The notes beneath the pieces are model-generated. The model did no database searches and was not told the DNA's origin. It was given only the letters and a program-made list of their open reading frames with translations. A DNA stretch of 64,000 nt from Tritrichomonas musculus. Taxonomy: Eukaryota; Parabasalia; Tritrichomonadida; Tritrichomonadidae. Every line of letters starts with the position of its first letter. The first letter of the stretch is position 1. The stretch spans positions 2,108,001 through 2,172,000 of the forward strand of contig JAPFFF010000002.1 in NCBI GenBank assembly GCA_039105265.1. Reading direction: 5' to 3'. Made by a program: the position numbers and the translations under genes. Below are positions 53,437-62,581 of this stretch, piece by piece.

Positions 53437-53898
53437 GGGTGTAATGTTTTTATCCTTGACATTTACTAGCTAATAAATTAATGTTTTGAAACGTAAAAGA
53501 CTTTGTTGGTAGTAGTAGGACCATTGATCCCGGGCTCGAAGAGCCTTTGATGTTAATCATCAGGTGGTAGTAGTGGGTTATAAGTAGTTATCCATAGGAT
53601 TTTCTTACAATGATGATTCTCTGGCATTTTGGGGGTGTTTGTTATATTGGGCTTCTATGTGTGTAAATAGTGTAGTGTGTGCGTATTGGTGTTTTAAATC
53701 AATTGTTTATAGTATAGTGTATTCGGTGGGTTGTATGGACCTTGATGTGTGTTAATATATATTTTTTAATAAAATTTGTTGAAAATGAAAACATCGCCAA
53801 AGTGATCTTATTTTTGTCGTTTTTAAGCCCCTTTGGTGCAAATGACCCCCAAAATGCCAGAGAATCATCATTGTAAGAAAATCCTATGGATAACTACT
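53437..53898 (-). repeat. Element B right TIR, compound
   Basis: Inverted copy of 29101-29555 with small differences (CCGGGCTCGAAGAGCC against CGAGCC). The outer 313 bp again is bounded by inverted copies of the 51-bp end sequence (53586 onward and at 53898). Confidence 0.85.
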
Positions 53899-56224
53899 TC
53901 ATATTGTGATGACCGTAATGCGCATATGAACCACACTTTGGACAGATATGGATATTGGTCAGCTTCTCAGCATCCCTGATGTACATTATGTGGATGATTC
54001 GATTTTGGGTGTACAGCAATGCGGATTTCCTAAATGAGTTATTGCTATTGTATTTCCATTGGTCCTGAAGGTTATAAACTTTGAGATCCTCCAAGTACTC
54101 ATAGATGTCCACATTCAAGTGATGCTTCTCGGCAGATGCCTTCATGGATTCAATTGATGTACCCGGATAGTTGTTCAGGAGGTCGATTGCATCCTGAGAT
54201 GGCTTAGTTGAATACACTATATTGTGATCCTCACATAGGAGCTTCCTAGCTGCCTGTGTACGGTGCTTAGTTTTGCAACCAGATTCAGGGTCAACTAGAT
54301 GGTCATCTAGACATGCAGCCAGAAATCGGTACCAACATAGATTATCATCGGCGTTGTCCGTGATGATGAATTTGCTATTTTTGATCTCAGGAGGTAAATC
54401 CTTGATTGGACCACTAACCTTGACCATTCGAGAAACCGTGAATGAGACTGATCCTATGAGAATCAACTTGGTTCCAGATGTTGAGGTCTCATATGAGTGC
54501 AGTACTGATTCAATATAGTACTTCACGATATCAAGCGATTGCTCATCACGAACCACAATTGGGATAGCCGATTTATAGTTGTTCCAATTGATTTCCCTAG
54601 CTGCATATTCACATGAATACCCAAACACATTCTCAGCATAGGGGGTCTCAAATACACCCGAGAGTTAGAAATAGATTTTGAATGGTTTTACCTCACGCTT
54701 ATAAACCTGTTGCAGGCCATCATATATGGTGTTCAATGAGGATATCGAGTTGAAGTAGTATATGTATATTGGCTCATAGGTATCAATATCCTCACGCTCC
54801 TTGTAATTACTATCATCATATTTGGCATATGATCGCCAAGCCTCAACAGCCCTATCATAGCTATCAGGTACATTCACAATGAGGAAATCGGTGTGTTTCG
54901 ATTTGAACTCATGACCGAACTCACTGAGGTACTCGAGTATTTCATTATTTTCAGGGTCCTTGGGGAGATCATCAATATTAGCGTTACCATCGATAATATG
55001 ATTCAGTTTTGTAACCTTAGTCCTGTCTCGGAGTATATCTAGTATTTCAGCTCTATCGATATACTCGGGATAATACTTGTTGAAATAGGAATATGCTTTG
55101 TGTTCATCATCTAACCGCTGTTGGAACCTATTCTGGGTATTCAAATGCTGGAGTACATCAATGGGGTCCTCAATCTTGTAATCACCTCTATTGAATTTAC
55201 TGAAGTAATCATTATCTCGTTCAGTCTGAAGTCTCTCGAAGAATTTATCAAAATGGGATTCCTCGAGCTTATCAGTGGGATCAAAACCGGTGCGATATAC
55301 AAATAAATTATCATTTAGGAACTTTATGAAACTGTTCAGCATTTCATTATATGATGTGTTGCGGGTTGGGATGTTACCATCGAACTTCTTATTGGCCTTA
55401 TTGATATAATGATCAACAGTATTCATGGGTAGATTACTTTTAGCAAAATTCTTAGTAGTAATCTTGCGATGCTTTTCACGCTCCTGTTTCTGCTTCTGTT
55501 TCAATCGATCGCGTTTCAATTTCTCAGCCAGTTTCTGTTCCTGCTTCTGGAGACGCTCCTGCTTAGCATGTTCCCGTTCCAATTGCTTAGCACGTTCACG
55601 TTCAAGTCTGACTTCCTCAAGTGCATGCAGATTCTGTTCAGTTGCATCCCTCAGCAGCTTATCCTCTTGTTCATCATGCAGTCTCTCGAAGAATTTATCA
55701 AAATCTGAGACCTTGAGAAGAGTATTAGTATCAAAACGTGTGCGATATACAAATAAATTATCATTTAGGAACTTTATGAGACTGCTCTGCTGTGCGGCCT
55801 GTGGTATGTCGGTTGGGGTTTTGCCACCGAACTCAGTGTTGACGATCTTGATATAATCTTTGACATCACTCGCGGTTAAAACAGCTTTATCAAAATGTGT
55901 CTTATTAATCTTGCTATTCAGTAAACGTTCAGCATGTTCCAATCCCAATACCTTGAGACGCCTCTGCTCAGCACGTGTAAGCCTCAGTCGCCTGAGGAAT
56001 GTATCAAAATCTGATTCCTCGAGCTTATTATCGAGATCAAAACCAGTGTGAGCTACAAATGAGTTCTCATTCAGGAACTTTATGAGACTGCTCAGCTGTC
56101 CAACATATTGGCTGTCAGTTGAGATACCCCCACCGAACTCCTCATTGATGATATCGATATAGCTTTTGACGGTTTCTGTGGGTAGAATGTTTTTATCAAA
56201 ATTCCAATTAGTAATCTTACTCAT
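53899..56224 (-). pseudogene. polB: DNA polymerase B of element A, 5' part (split by element B, frameshifted)
   Basis: 519 codons from ATG 56224 (MSKITNWNFDKN) to TAA at 54665, then a one-base shift and open frame 54660-53904 leading to ICPKCGSYAHYGHHN at the element B boundary. The N-terminal region has three copies of a module of about 80 residues (NFDKNILPTETVKSYI ... SLIKFLNENSFV ... FDTFLRRL), joined by Lys/Arg/Glu/Gln coiled coils. Element C has a divergent N-terminus without this expansion. Then the region homologous to C (KPFKIYF, INWNNYK) and the OTU-like pair DDNLCWYRFLA and HIMYI. The shift is at a place where C reads through as FQLSGVFET. Confidence 0.82.
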
Positions 56225-56671
56225 TTGCCCATTGGTAAAAATACAAAAATAATCATCGCAACGCTGTTGATAACATACTATTTTTGAATTTTACTCAATT
56301 AAATAGCAAATCGGAATCATATATGTGTTAGCGCTAACTGGTATAGTTGTTGGGTCATGAAGCATGTCTCCGGGCTTCGGCTACAGGCATGAGTTCGATT
56401 CACTGTCATACCGATTTTTCGTATTATTTCCGGTCCATATTTGTGGTAGAGCCCTAGCGAACTAAACACCTTGGGTAAGCTATTACTTGTGGATTATGGG
56501 GTAATACGGGCATTTGCCGGCATTTGCAACCCAAACCAGTCTCATGGTGGATGCAGGTATTTTCCTTGAGGGATTGATGTGCAATCCCGGGTACGTATGT
56601 TGGTTCCTCTAGAGAATGCATTACGCATCCATCATGGGGTCGGTTTTTGCAAAAATATTTTTGGAATACGG
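56225..56671. other. Spacer with Pol III box-like sequence, no gene
   Basis: 447 bp. Around 56331-56420 it has TAGCGCTAACTGG (A-box-like) and AGTTCGATTC (B-box-like), spaced about 55 bp apart, but a cloverleaf does not fold convincingly. Otherwise relatively GC-rich and unremarkable. Confidence 0.4.
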
Positions 56672-57202
56672 TTAGAAATCAGTTGTATCAATCTCATCTG
56701 GGTCTGGAGTTGTTTCCCTTGGAGGGCCGTTTATAGGCATATGGGTGTTGATTAGTTTTTGGGTCATATACATGGAGATACTCAACTTTAGGTTATCACG
56801 TATGAGTCTACGCAATAGGGATACGCGTTTATGAGGTTCTGCTTGGGAGACCGCATCGATTACCGCCTGTGATGTGACATATTGGATCAATCGGTCGTGA
56901 TCCCCAATATCCAAAAACTTGCTTCGATTGAATATATGGGTGCGATTTAAACGAGGTCGAGGATGTTCAATAGATGGTGTCTCAGGAGGTGAGTCATTTG
57001 CATCCTGAGTAGTATCCTGAGTGGTGTCGATATGTACTTCATCCTTTGGGGTATCAGCAGATGGTTTGTGTTTATGGTTCATACGCTTAATCAAATGCTT
57101 GACATCTCGGCGTAAATCGGTGATGCCATCTACGATTTTTGAGAGTATCTCAGCATCAGTAGCCATATCAGTAGTCATATCTGTATCCATATCAATATCC
57201 AT
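56672..57202 (-). CDS. Conserved protein with NKSKFL / YMTxKLI domain (A copy)
   Basis: 176 residues. Asp/Thr-rich start, disordered Thr/Pro/Asp middle, then a helical domain FNRSKFLDIGDHDRLIQYV ... LLRRLIRDNLKLSISMYMTQKLI. The D gene at 59257 has the same domain (LNKSKFL ... LIREQLNINLSLYMTGKLI). Function unknown; basic helical domain of about 80 residues, maybe DNA-binding. First of a three-gene row after the PolB start. Confidence 0.65.
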   Translation of the reverse strand: MDIDMDTDMTTDMATDAEILSKIVDGITDLRRDVKHLIKRMNHKHKPSADTPKDEVHIDTTQDTTQDANDSPPETPSIEHPRPRLNRTHIFNRSKFLDIGDHDRLIQYVTSQAVIDAVSQAEPHKRVSLLRRLIRDNLKLSISMYMTQKLINTHMPINGPPRETTPDPDEIDTTDF

Positions 57203-57242
57203 TTATGCAAAAATAAAATATTATTTTTGAGCTTTGACTCAA

Positions 57243-58016
57243 TTATGATCGCATTGTGGTTGTAAAATATTTGTCCACAGCTGTGTGAAAATCATTAAGA
57301 CATGATCTTTTGATGGTAATCCTAGTACCACCTACAGTGACATCATCCCCTTTGAACATAGCTTTGGCCATTCGTTTGATATCTTCATTCGGGGTCATTG
57401 CAATGGGTAGGTCATCAATAAATATCCAGCGCTTCTTCTGATCTTGATATATCCTACTGACCTGCCTCCATGAATGCTTGTTGCGACGAACGAGATGGAG
57501 TTCCACAGAATCATTATCTTTGGGAAGATCCTCAAGCCATATCATATATCGGTAGCTATTTTTGTGATCCTTGGGGACAGCCCTTGTAGTGAGGTCATTG
57601 ATTTTGTTATCCATCTGCTCGCGTTGCTTCTCAAAATGAGCATCCAAAAGCTGAGCAATATATATGGCATACTTTCGACTTGCCCAGCATGCAACATCAT
57701 TGACCAGTAGTCGGTGAATGTATATACCTTGCAAATGGGAATTACCAATATTTACTCGATTTTGAACCAAATCCTCGGGACAGCAATTTTGCTGTGCCGA
57801 TAATTCATCGAGTATTTCATTGGTTTCAGCGAGTTGCCTCCATCGATAAGTTTGCTTCTTGGAATTGCATGCATTGAGAATCGATTGCATCTGGTACATA
57901 TCATCCTTAATGGAATGTATCAAACGGAGCTTCTCATTATACTGGATGAATTCATACTCATCATCGATTGGTTCGATAACAGCTGCCATTGGTGTATTTG
58001 ACCCAGTTGATTCCAT
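57243..58016 (-). CDS. KilA-N domain protein
   Basis: 257 residues. KilA-N signature: GNSHLQGIYIHRLLVNDVACWASRKYAIYIAQLLDAHF (about 95-130). Downstream a beta-rich region (YRYMIWLEDLP, KKRWIFIDDLP) and a basic C-terminus. KilA-N proteins are DNA-binding regulators common in phages, large DNA viruses and their transposon relatives. The codons at 57776-57799 coincide with the recurrent 24-nt hairpin, inserted just before the KilA-N core (AQQNCCPED). A regulatory role near the element end is likely by family. Confidence 0.75.
   Translation of the reverse strand: MESTGSNTPMAAVIEPIDDEYEFIQYNEKLRLIHSIKDDMYQMQSILNACNSKKQTYRWRQLAETNEILDELSAQQNCCPEDLVQNRVNIGNSHLQGIYIHRLLVNDVACWASRKYAIYIAQLLDAHFEKQREQMDNKINDLTTRAVPKDHKNSYRYMIWLEDLPKDNDSVELHLVRRNKHSWRQVSRIYQDQKKRWIFIDDLPIAMTPNEDIKRMAKAMFKGDDVTVGGTRITIKRSCLNDFHTAVDKYFTTTMRS
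57776..57799. repeat. 24-nt hairpin within the KilA-N gene
   Basis: CGGGACAGCAATTTTGCTGTGCCG, near-identical to 25940-25963 (3-4 differences). In frame, adds 8 codons. Confidence 0.6.
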
Positions 58017-58126
58017 TTGGAATTCGATAAAAAATTGAGTTGCATTGCGAACCAGCTAGTTATTACCTCATATGAAGTTGAGTCCAAAAATATAAAATAC
58101 GAATGCGAATGCGAATGCATGAATAC

Positions 58127-58429
58127 TCAAGCAAATTCATATGAGAATCCGAGTATTTTCAATAGCATCTTGATCCTGCTCAAATCGAGTTCCTTACGAT
58201 CATAGCTATCACCATCTATGATTTTGGCTCGAAGGGATTCCAAATCAGTTTCAAAATTTGATATTGTATCGATGAGATCGTCCATGAAATCATCGTCGTT
58301 GTGGTAGTCGAATGCGAGGGATTTCCATTGGGGGTATTTCTTGAGGATGACTCGTTCGAGGTAATCTAGTTTGACACCATTGGCTTCGACATTGGAGAGT
58401 TGTGGCATGGCAACAGTTGTTGAATTCAT
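58127..58429 (-). CDS. Unknown 100-residue protein at the end of element A
   Basis: Start at ATG 58429 (MNSTTVAMPQLSNVEANGVK). Helical, acidic (DYHNDDDFMDDLID, RAKIIDGDSYDRKELDL). Longer open frame reaches 58513 inside the 13-bp repeats and is unlikely. No family recognised. Confidence 0.5.
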   Translation of the reverse strand: MNSTTVAMPQLSNVEANGVKLDYLERVILKKYPQWKSLAFDYHNDDDFMDDLIDTISNFETDLESLRAKIIDGDSYDRKELDLSRIKMLLKILGFSYEFA

Positions 58430-58850
58430 TTCTAACTGGATAAAAAATTGAATTGATTCGAGAATCGCGTTATTTTTAGAATTTGTATGGTCTGTTCCAT
58501 TAGCTTGCTCCATTAGCTTGTTCCATTAGCTTGCTCCATTAGCTTGCTCCATAGGTGGTCCCATAAGTGGGCTATAAGTGGGTCATATATGGTCTATTTT
58601 TGGAATTTGTATGGGCCCAAATATGGGCGTTTTATGGGCGTTTTGGGGTTGTATGCAGTATGGGTCAAAAATAGGGAATTCTATGTGACCCCCGAATATG
58701 GGTCCAAATATGGGTTCAAATGCGGGTTCAAAATATGGTGCTATGGGTGTATGCTATTTTTGATATTTAGAAGGGGGCCAAAAGTGGGTCATTTTGGGCG
58801 TTTTAAGTGGGATTTTATCTGGTCCCGATTCGGAACACTCATCACTACTT
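58430..58850. repeat. Right terminal region (probable TIR) of element A
   Basis: 420 bp without a gene. 58501-58552 is a 13-bp unit TAGCTTGCTCCAT repeated four times. The rest is rich in imperfect repeats of TATGGGTCAAA / AAGTGGGTCA / GGGCGTTTT and ends AACACTCATCACTACT. The ACTACT end matches the termini of B and C. The matching left TIR would be outside the window. Confidence 0.65.
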
Positions 58851-59035
58851 AGGAGCTTTAGGTGCTTTATCTTTCTTCAAATAATACCCTCCATCTGTAA
58901 TACTAACAGGTGGTTCGTGTAATGGTTTTGTTTTATGTTGATTACTCTTTGGTGAGTAGTATATGTATGTTCGTATTGGTGGTCGAATAATTTTTCCAGG
59001 TCTCCCAATACCAGGAACCAAGCTCAAAACCTCAT
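58851..59035 (-). pseudogene. EPPVSITDG-family gene fragment of D, truncated by element A
   Basis: Homologous to the middle of 36988-37416 in B (RPPIRTYIYY, HEPPVSITDGGYYL). The C-terminal part is replaced by the end of element A, whose last bases supply the stop. No ATG is in frame: the nearest (59035) is one frame off, so the start has probably decayed too. Confidence 0.6.
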
Positions 59036-59256
59036 TTTAAAAATTAACGAAAAACTTATCCACAGGGTTTAAATTTTAATTAGCCTCCATAATCTGTTGT
59101 AGAACAAGGCCTGTCATAAAGCGCTAAACACTCATTTTAAAATTTATTTCAAAGTTAATTTGGGATTTAAAATTTAAATAAGGGCTCCAGAGTGATTCTG
59201 AGAACAAGTTATAAAATTTTAAATTAAGAATTTGTTTTTTTTATCTTATTTAAAAA

Positions 59257-59688
59257 ATGCAACAACGCATCGACCATATCATTTCTGAATTACTTGCTTT
59301 GAAAACCGAATTCGAACAATTAAATAATATATCAAATGAAACACAAATTGAACAACCAACTGAATCTGAGGTCAACGAAGTTGCCCGAGGCTATGCCGAG
59401 GCACAAAGTGTCGAACCATCAACTGAATCAACTGAACAATCAAATGAATTAAATCCTATACGAAGAAGAACAAATCGTTCATTTCCATTAAACAAATCCA
59501 AATTCCTTAATGATGAACAGAGAGACCAAGTTCTTCAATTTGCTTCTGACCATAAAGAAACAATTATGAATCAACCAAGGTCTAATCGAATTCAATTCCT
59601 TCAGAATCTAATTCGTGAACAATTAAATATCAATTTATCGTTATACATGACGGGAAAGCTGATTCAAATAATCTCATCCAACAATTAA
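59257..59688 (+). CDS. Conserved protein with NKSKFL / YMTxKLI domain (D copy)
   Basis: 143 residues, MQQRIDHIISELLALKTEFEQL coiled-coil start, Glu/Thr/Ser-rich middle, then the helical domain shared with 56672-57202: NKSKFLNDEQRDQVLQFA and LYMTGKLIQI. Intact. Function unknown. Confidence 0.65.
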   Translation: MQQRIDHIISELLALKTEFEQLNNISNETQIEQPTESEVNEVARGYAEAQSVEPSTESTEQSNELNPIRRRTNRSFPLNKSKFLNDEQRDQVLQFASDHKETIMNQPRSNRIQFLQNLIREQLNINLSLYMTGKLIQIISSNN

Positions 59689-59714
59689 GCTAAAAAAAAA
59701 TTTTTTTATACTAT

Positions 59715-62567
59715 TTATGCCTTAAAGCATGCAAGTGTTTTATTATCTATTATTGCAGTTATGATTCCGACAGTCATGCGTTTTATTTTTGATGTTATCG
59801 CTGTCTCTCCTGAAAGAATCTTCAATTTATTATCTTCATTATCAATAAATACTTCATCCCCAATACCATAACAAGATGAATCATCAACTTTTACAAGATA
59901 ATCGCCATGGGAAGCGAAGGTAATACAATTATTTTTTTCATCAATTCTAACACAAATACCAACATATTCTTTCCATGAACCAGTAGTTTTGACACTACAA
60001 ATACAATCTGTAGTATCATTCACAGTTGAAAGTATCCAAACTTTGTTTGGCTGAGAAACATTGTTTCGTACCCACGTATCACCATCATGTTTATAAACCT
60101 TACCAGTCATATATACTGGAGCTCCAATAACGAAATCATTAATAGAGTTCATTGATGACTCGATTGGGGAGTAGTGAGTAATTGTTGTGTTTGATTGCGT
60201 TCCGTAAATAGCAGCCTTATATTTTGCTAAATAACCTCGGGACATGATGCATCTTGAATATATTTGTTTAGCATCTAATAATTCCTGAGTAGTTGTCCAA
60301 GAATATCCACCTATTGGGAAATTATATGTCAGGGGTCTTCCTGATGATATATCAACAGTGTCTTCATAATATAGTGGGAATTTGAAATTGTCGAAATACA
60401 CAGTTCTTTGATGTAATACAAGAACAATGTTGTGGGGATTTCCAGTTGTATCATAGAATAATATTCTTATTTCCAAACATAGCGCATAATCACCTACTAT
60501 ATATTCCAGTTTAATCACATTACCTTCAAGTTTTAGATAATGAATTGATATTTCACCGCCCTCTGTAATCGGTCCGCAATCAATAGCACATTTTTTTATT
60601 AGTTGTTCTTCTGTTATGACGTTTGACTTCAGAGCAAAGTTATCATTCACATATTTCACTGAAGTAATCATATCATCGTTCACAGGTCGGCTGCGGATTA
60701 ATGTGATAGATGCATCATATATATTAGTCAGTGTATCGTCCTCAGCTCTCAATGAAACGATATGGGTATTATAATTAATATTTATTAATTCATTGCTTGT
60801 TGATTTGTAAATCATATTCAAACTTTTATATAAACTGTATTCGTATTCAACTTCTTCATATGATGCATCATCAGCATTTCGTTTGAATTTGACGATAATA
60901 TTTTTGGTTGTGAATACTCTTCTTATATCATTATCAGGAACTACACAACCACTTTCATTCTGTGTACATTGAATTGTGATTTGTTCTGGATTTTCATCAA
61001 CAACATTTGCAGTTTTAATAAATGGTGATTCGATTTGTGCTTTAATGACGTTGATTAACCATTGAGTATTGCCACTTGAATTACACAACATAAATTCGCC
61101 ACGGTCATACCATACAATAGATAATCCATTATCTAACATCATTCTATACCCTCTCATATATTTTTCATAAGGCTTGAATATCAAATCAAAATGTTGAATA
61201 TTGTTAATGTAATCCTTGTTAGAACCCCAATTAACATCAAATATCACATGTATATCGGTTTCTGGTAAGTATGGTTTTACAAATATATAATCACGAACGG
61301 GATTCGGATATTCAATATTCAATTCAGTACCATATAATGTAGTACTCAATGCAGATTCATTAACCAAATCAGATGGAATTGTTGGTATATCAGTTTTCAA
61401 TGCATACTTATCTAATTCATAAGCCAATTCATCTTCATCAACAAACTTCTCATCAGCTTGTGCACTAGAATAATATGGTGTCAAATCGACAGGTTCTGGG
61501 ATATCTTCTTTTAATGCATAATTGTTTGACACATATCTTGCCGAATAAATGTTTTTGTTTGTTGGTTCAACAGTTTTGGTTATTGAACATGATAATATTT
61601 CTGGTGTTTCACCAGTTCCTGGATTAATTAATTCATGTGATTGATATAGTATCCAAAGACTAGAATCACTTCCTTCCATACACAGTATCTGAGAGGGTAG
61701 ATTATCATCATTGTCATTGTACGAATAGTCTGCGTGAACATAATGGGCCGTATAGTAACTGTCTGATGAGACAATATCTAACCCATATTGCTCAATCAGT
61801 ATATGATATGGGTCGTAATCCAAATCAATAATTGTATTATTGGCGATTGTGAATTGAATTGTTGTTTGACCCTCAATGATTTCTGGGATTTCGCTTTTCA
61901 CTTGCTCAATAATCTTTGGGAGGTCTTCTTTTGAAACATATTCTCTGGCACAAGAATCCAAAGCCGCTTGAAGACCTTCATTAGCCGCCATACTTGTTAA
62001 ACACATTGATGCTTGAGCTGATAATGGGTTAACATCATCAGCCATCAATTTCTGAAACATTTCGTCTGATACTTGGTCTTTTATGTTCAATTGCAACTCA
62101 CTATTTTTGAGAACTGTGGGTATCTCAGGAATGTCTTCTTTTTTTACATAAGACTGTAAGTCCTGCGCTTTAGCGTACTCACTTAAGTTCGTAAGTTTCG
62201 CATATGGTTCCAAAGCAGTTGTCAAAGCAGATTCATTAACCAAATCTGTAGGTATTTCAGGTATGTCAGTTGATAATGCAAAGTTGTTAACAACGTAATC
62301 ACGTAATGTATTAACAGCGTTTTCAATTTCTTCACTACTAGCATACTTTAATAATTCTTTATTGAATTCCTCTGTTTTCAAATAATCGAATAAATCAGTT
62401 GTTTTTGCGTATGGTTTTAATAATTCTTTCAATTCCTCAGTATTCAAGCTTGACCCTAAATTATTTCCGTTATTGCATTGGCAAGCATATTTCTTGATAT
62501 ATTCTATTATCAATTCATCAATTGTATTAACTTTTTTTATATTACCCGCTTGTTCTATCGTGAACAT
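59715..62567 (-). CDS. Tail-fibre-like protein of element D
   Basis: 950 residues from ATG 62567 (MFTIEQAGNIKK), which aligns with the A start; an upstream ATG at 62591 would overlap the divergent gene. N-terminal IDELIIEYIKKYACQC, repeats YAKTTDLFDYLKTEEF and IPEIPTDLVNESALTTAL, the shared IPEIIEGQTTIQF module, YALKEDIPEPVDL, a long beta-rich region (LYGTELNIEYPNPVRDY) and the terminal domain ITHYSPIESSMN ... LACFKA. One extra segment of about 100 residues (CGPITEGGEISIHYLKLEG) is absent from the A copy. Intact. Confidence 0.75.
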   Translation of the reverse strand: MFTIEQAGNIKKVNTIDELIIEYIKKYACQCNNGNNLGSSLNTEELKELLKPYAKTTDLFDYLKTEEFNKELLKYASSEEIENAVNTLRDYVVNNFALSTDIPEIPTDLVNESALTTALEPYAKLTNLSEYAKAQDLQSYVKKEDIPEIPTVLKNSELQLNIKDQVSDEMFQKLMADDVNPLSAQASMCLTSMAANEGLQAALDSCAREYVSKEDLPKIIEQVKSEIPEIIEGQTTIQFTIANNTIIDLDYDPYHILIEQYGLDIVSSDSYYTAHYVHADYSYNDNDDNLPSQILCMEGSDSSLWILYQSHELINPGTGETPEILSCSITKTVEPTNKNIYSARYVSNNYALKEDIPEPVDLTPYYSSAQADEKFVDEDELAYELDKYALKTDIPTIPSDLVNESALSTTLYGTELNIEYPNPVRDYIFVKPYLPETDIHVIFDVNWGSNKDYINNIQHFDLIFKPYEKYMRGYRMMLDNGLSIVWYDRGEFMLCNSSGNTQWLINVIKAQIESPFIKTANVVDENPEQITIQCTQNESGCVVPDNDIRRVFTTKNIIVKFKRNADDASYEEVEYEYSLYKSLNMIYKSTSNELININYNTHIVSLRAEDDTLTNIYDASITLIRSRPVNDDMITSVKYVNDNFALKSNVITEEQLIKKCAIDCGPITEGGEISIHYLKLEGNVIKLEYIVGDYALCLEIRILFYDTTGNPHNIVLVLHQRTVYFDNFKFPLYYEDTVDISSGRPLTYNFPIGGYSWTTTQELLDAKQIYSRCIMSRGYLAKYKAAIYGTQSNTTITHYSPIESSMNSINDFVIGAPVYMTGKVYKHDGDTWVRNNVSQPNKVWILSTVNDTTDCICSVKTTGSWKEYVGICVRIDEKNNCITFASHGDYLVKVDDSSCYGIGDEVFIDNEDNKLKILSGETAITSKIKRMTVGIITAIIDNKTLACFKA

Positions 62568-62581
62568 TTTGGGAATAATAA

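Larger units (their letters stand above)
29101..53898. mobile_element. Element B, near-complete Maverick/Polinton (24.8 kb)
   Basis: Bounded by inverted repeats of about 455-462 bp beginning AGTAGTTATCCATAGG, flanked by the 5-bp duplication TCATA. It encodes integrase, packaging ATPase, capsid proteins, PolB, HNH nuclease, a putative penton and a giant fibre-like protein. Almost all genes are on the + strand. AT-rich. Only PolB and one coiled-coil gene show lesions, so this is a young copy. Confidence 0.92.
1..58850. mobile_element. Maverick/Polinton element A (partial, carrying nested insertions)
   Basis: Composite of A segments 1-4854, 13451-16479, 21928-29100 and 53899-58850, about 20 kb without the elements nested in it. 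It carries capsid, integrase, fibre, PolB and KilA-N genes. The right terminus is placed at 58850, where the sequence ends in ACTACT, the complement of the AGTAGT start shared by elements B and C. The adjoining D gene loses its homology to its B counterpart at that point. The left terminus lies outside the window. A is visibly richer in G+C than B, C and D, and several of its genes carry single frameshifts or stops, so it is probably no longer active. Confidence 0.8.

Noticed and set aside
56331-56420. tRNA-like sequence with A-box and B-box words
   Set aside because: I could not fold acceptor, anticodon and T stems consistently; the T arm flanks do not pair. Kept only as a note in the spacer.
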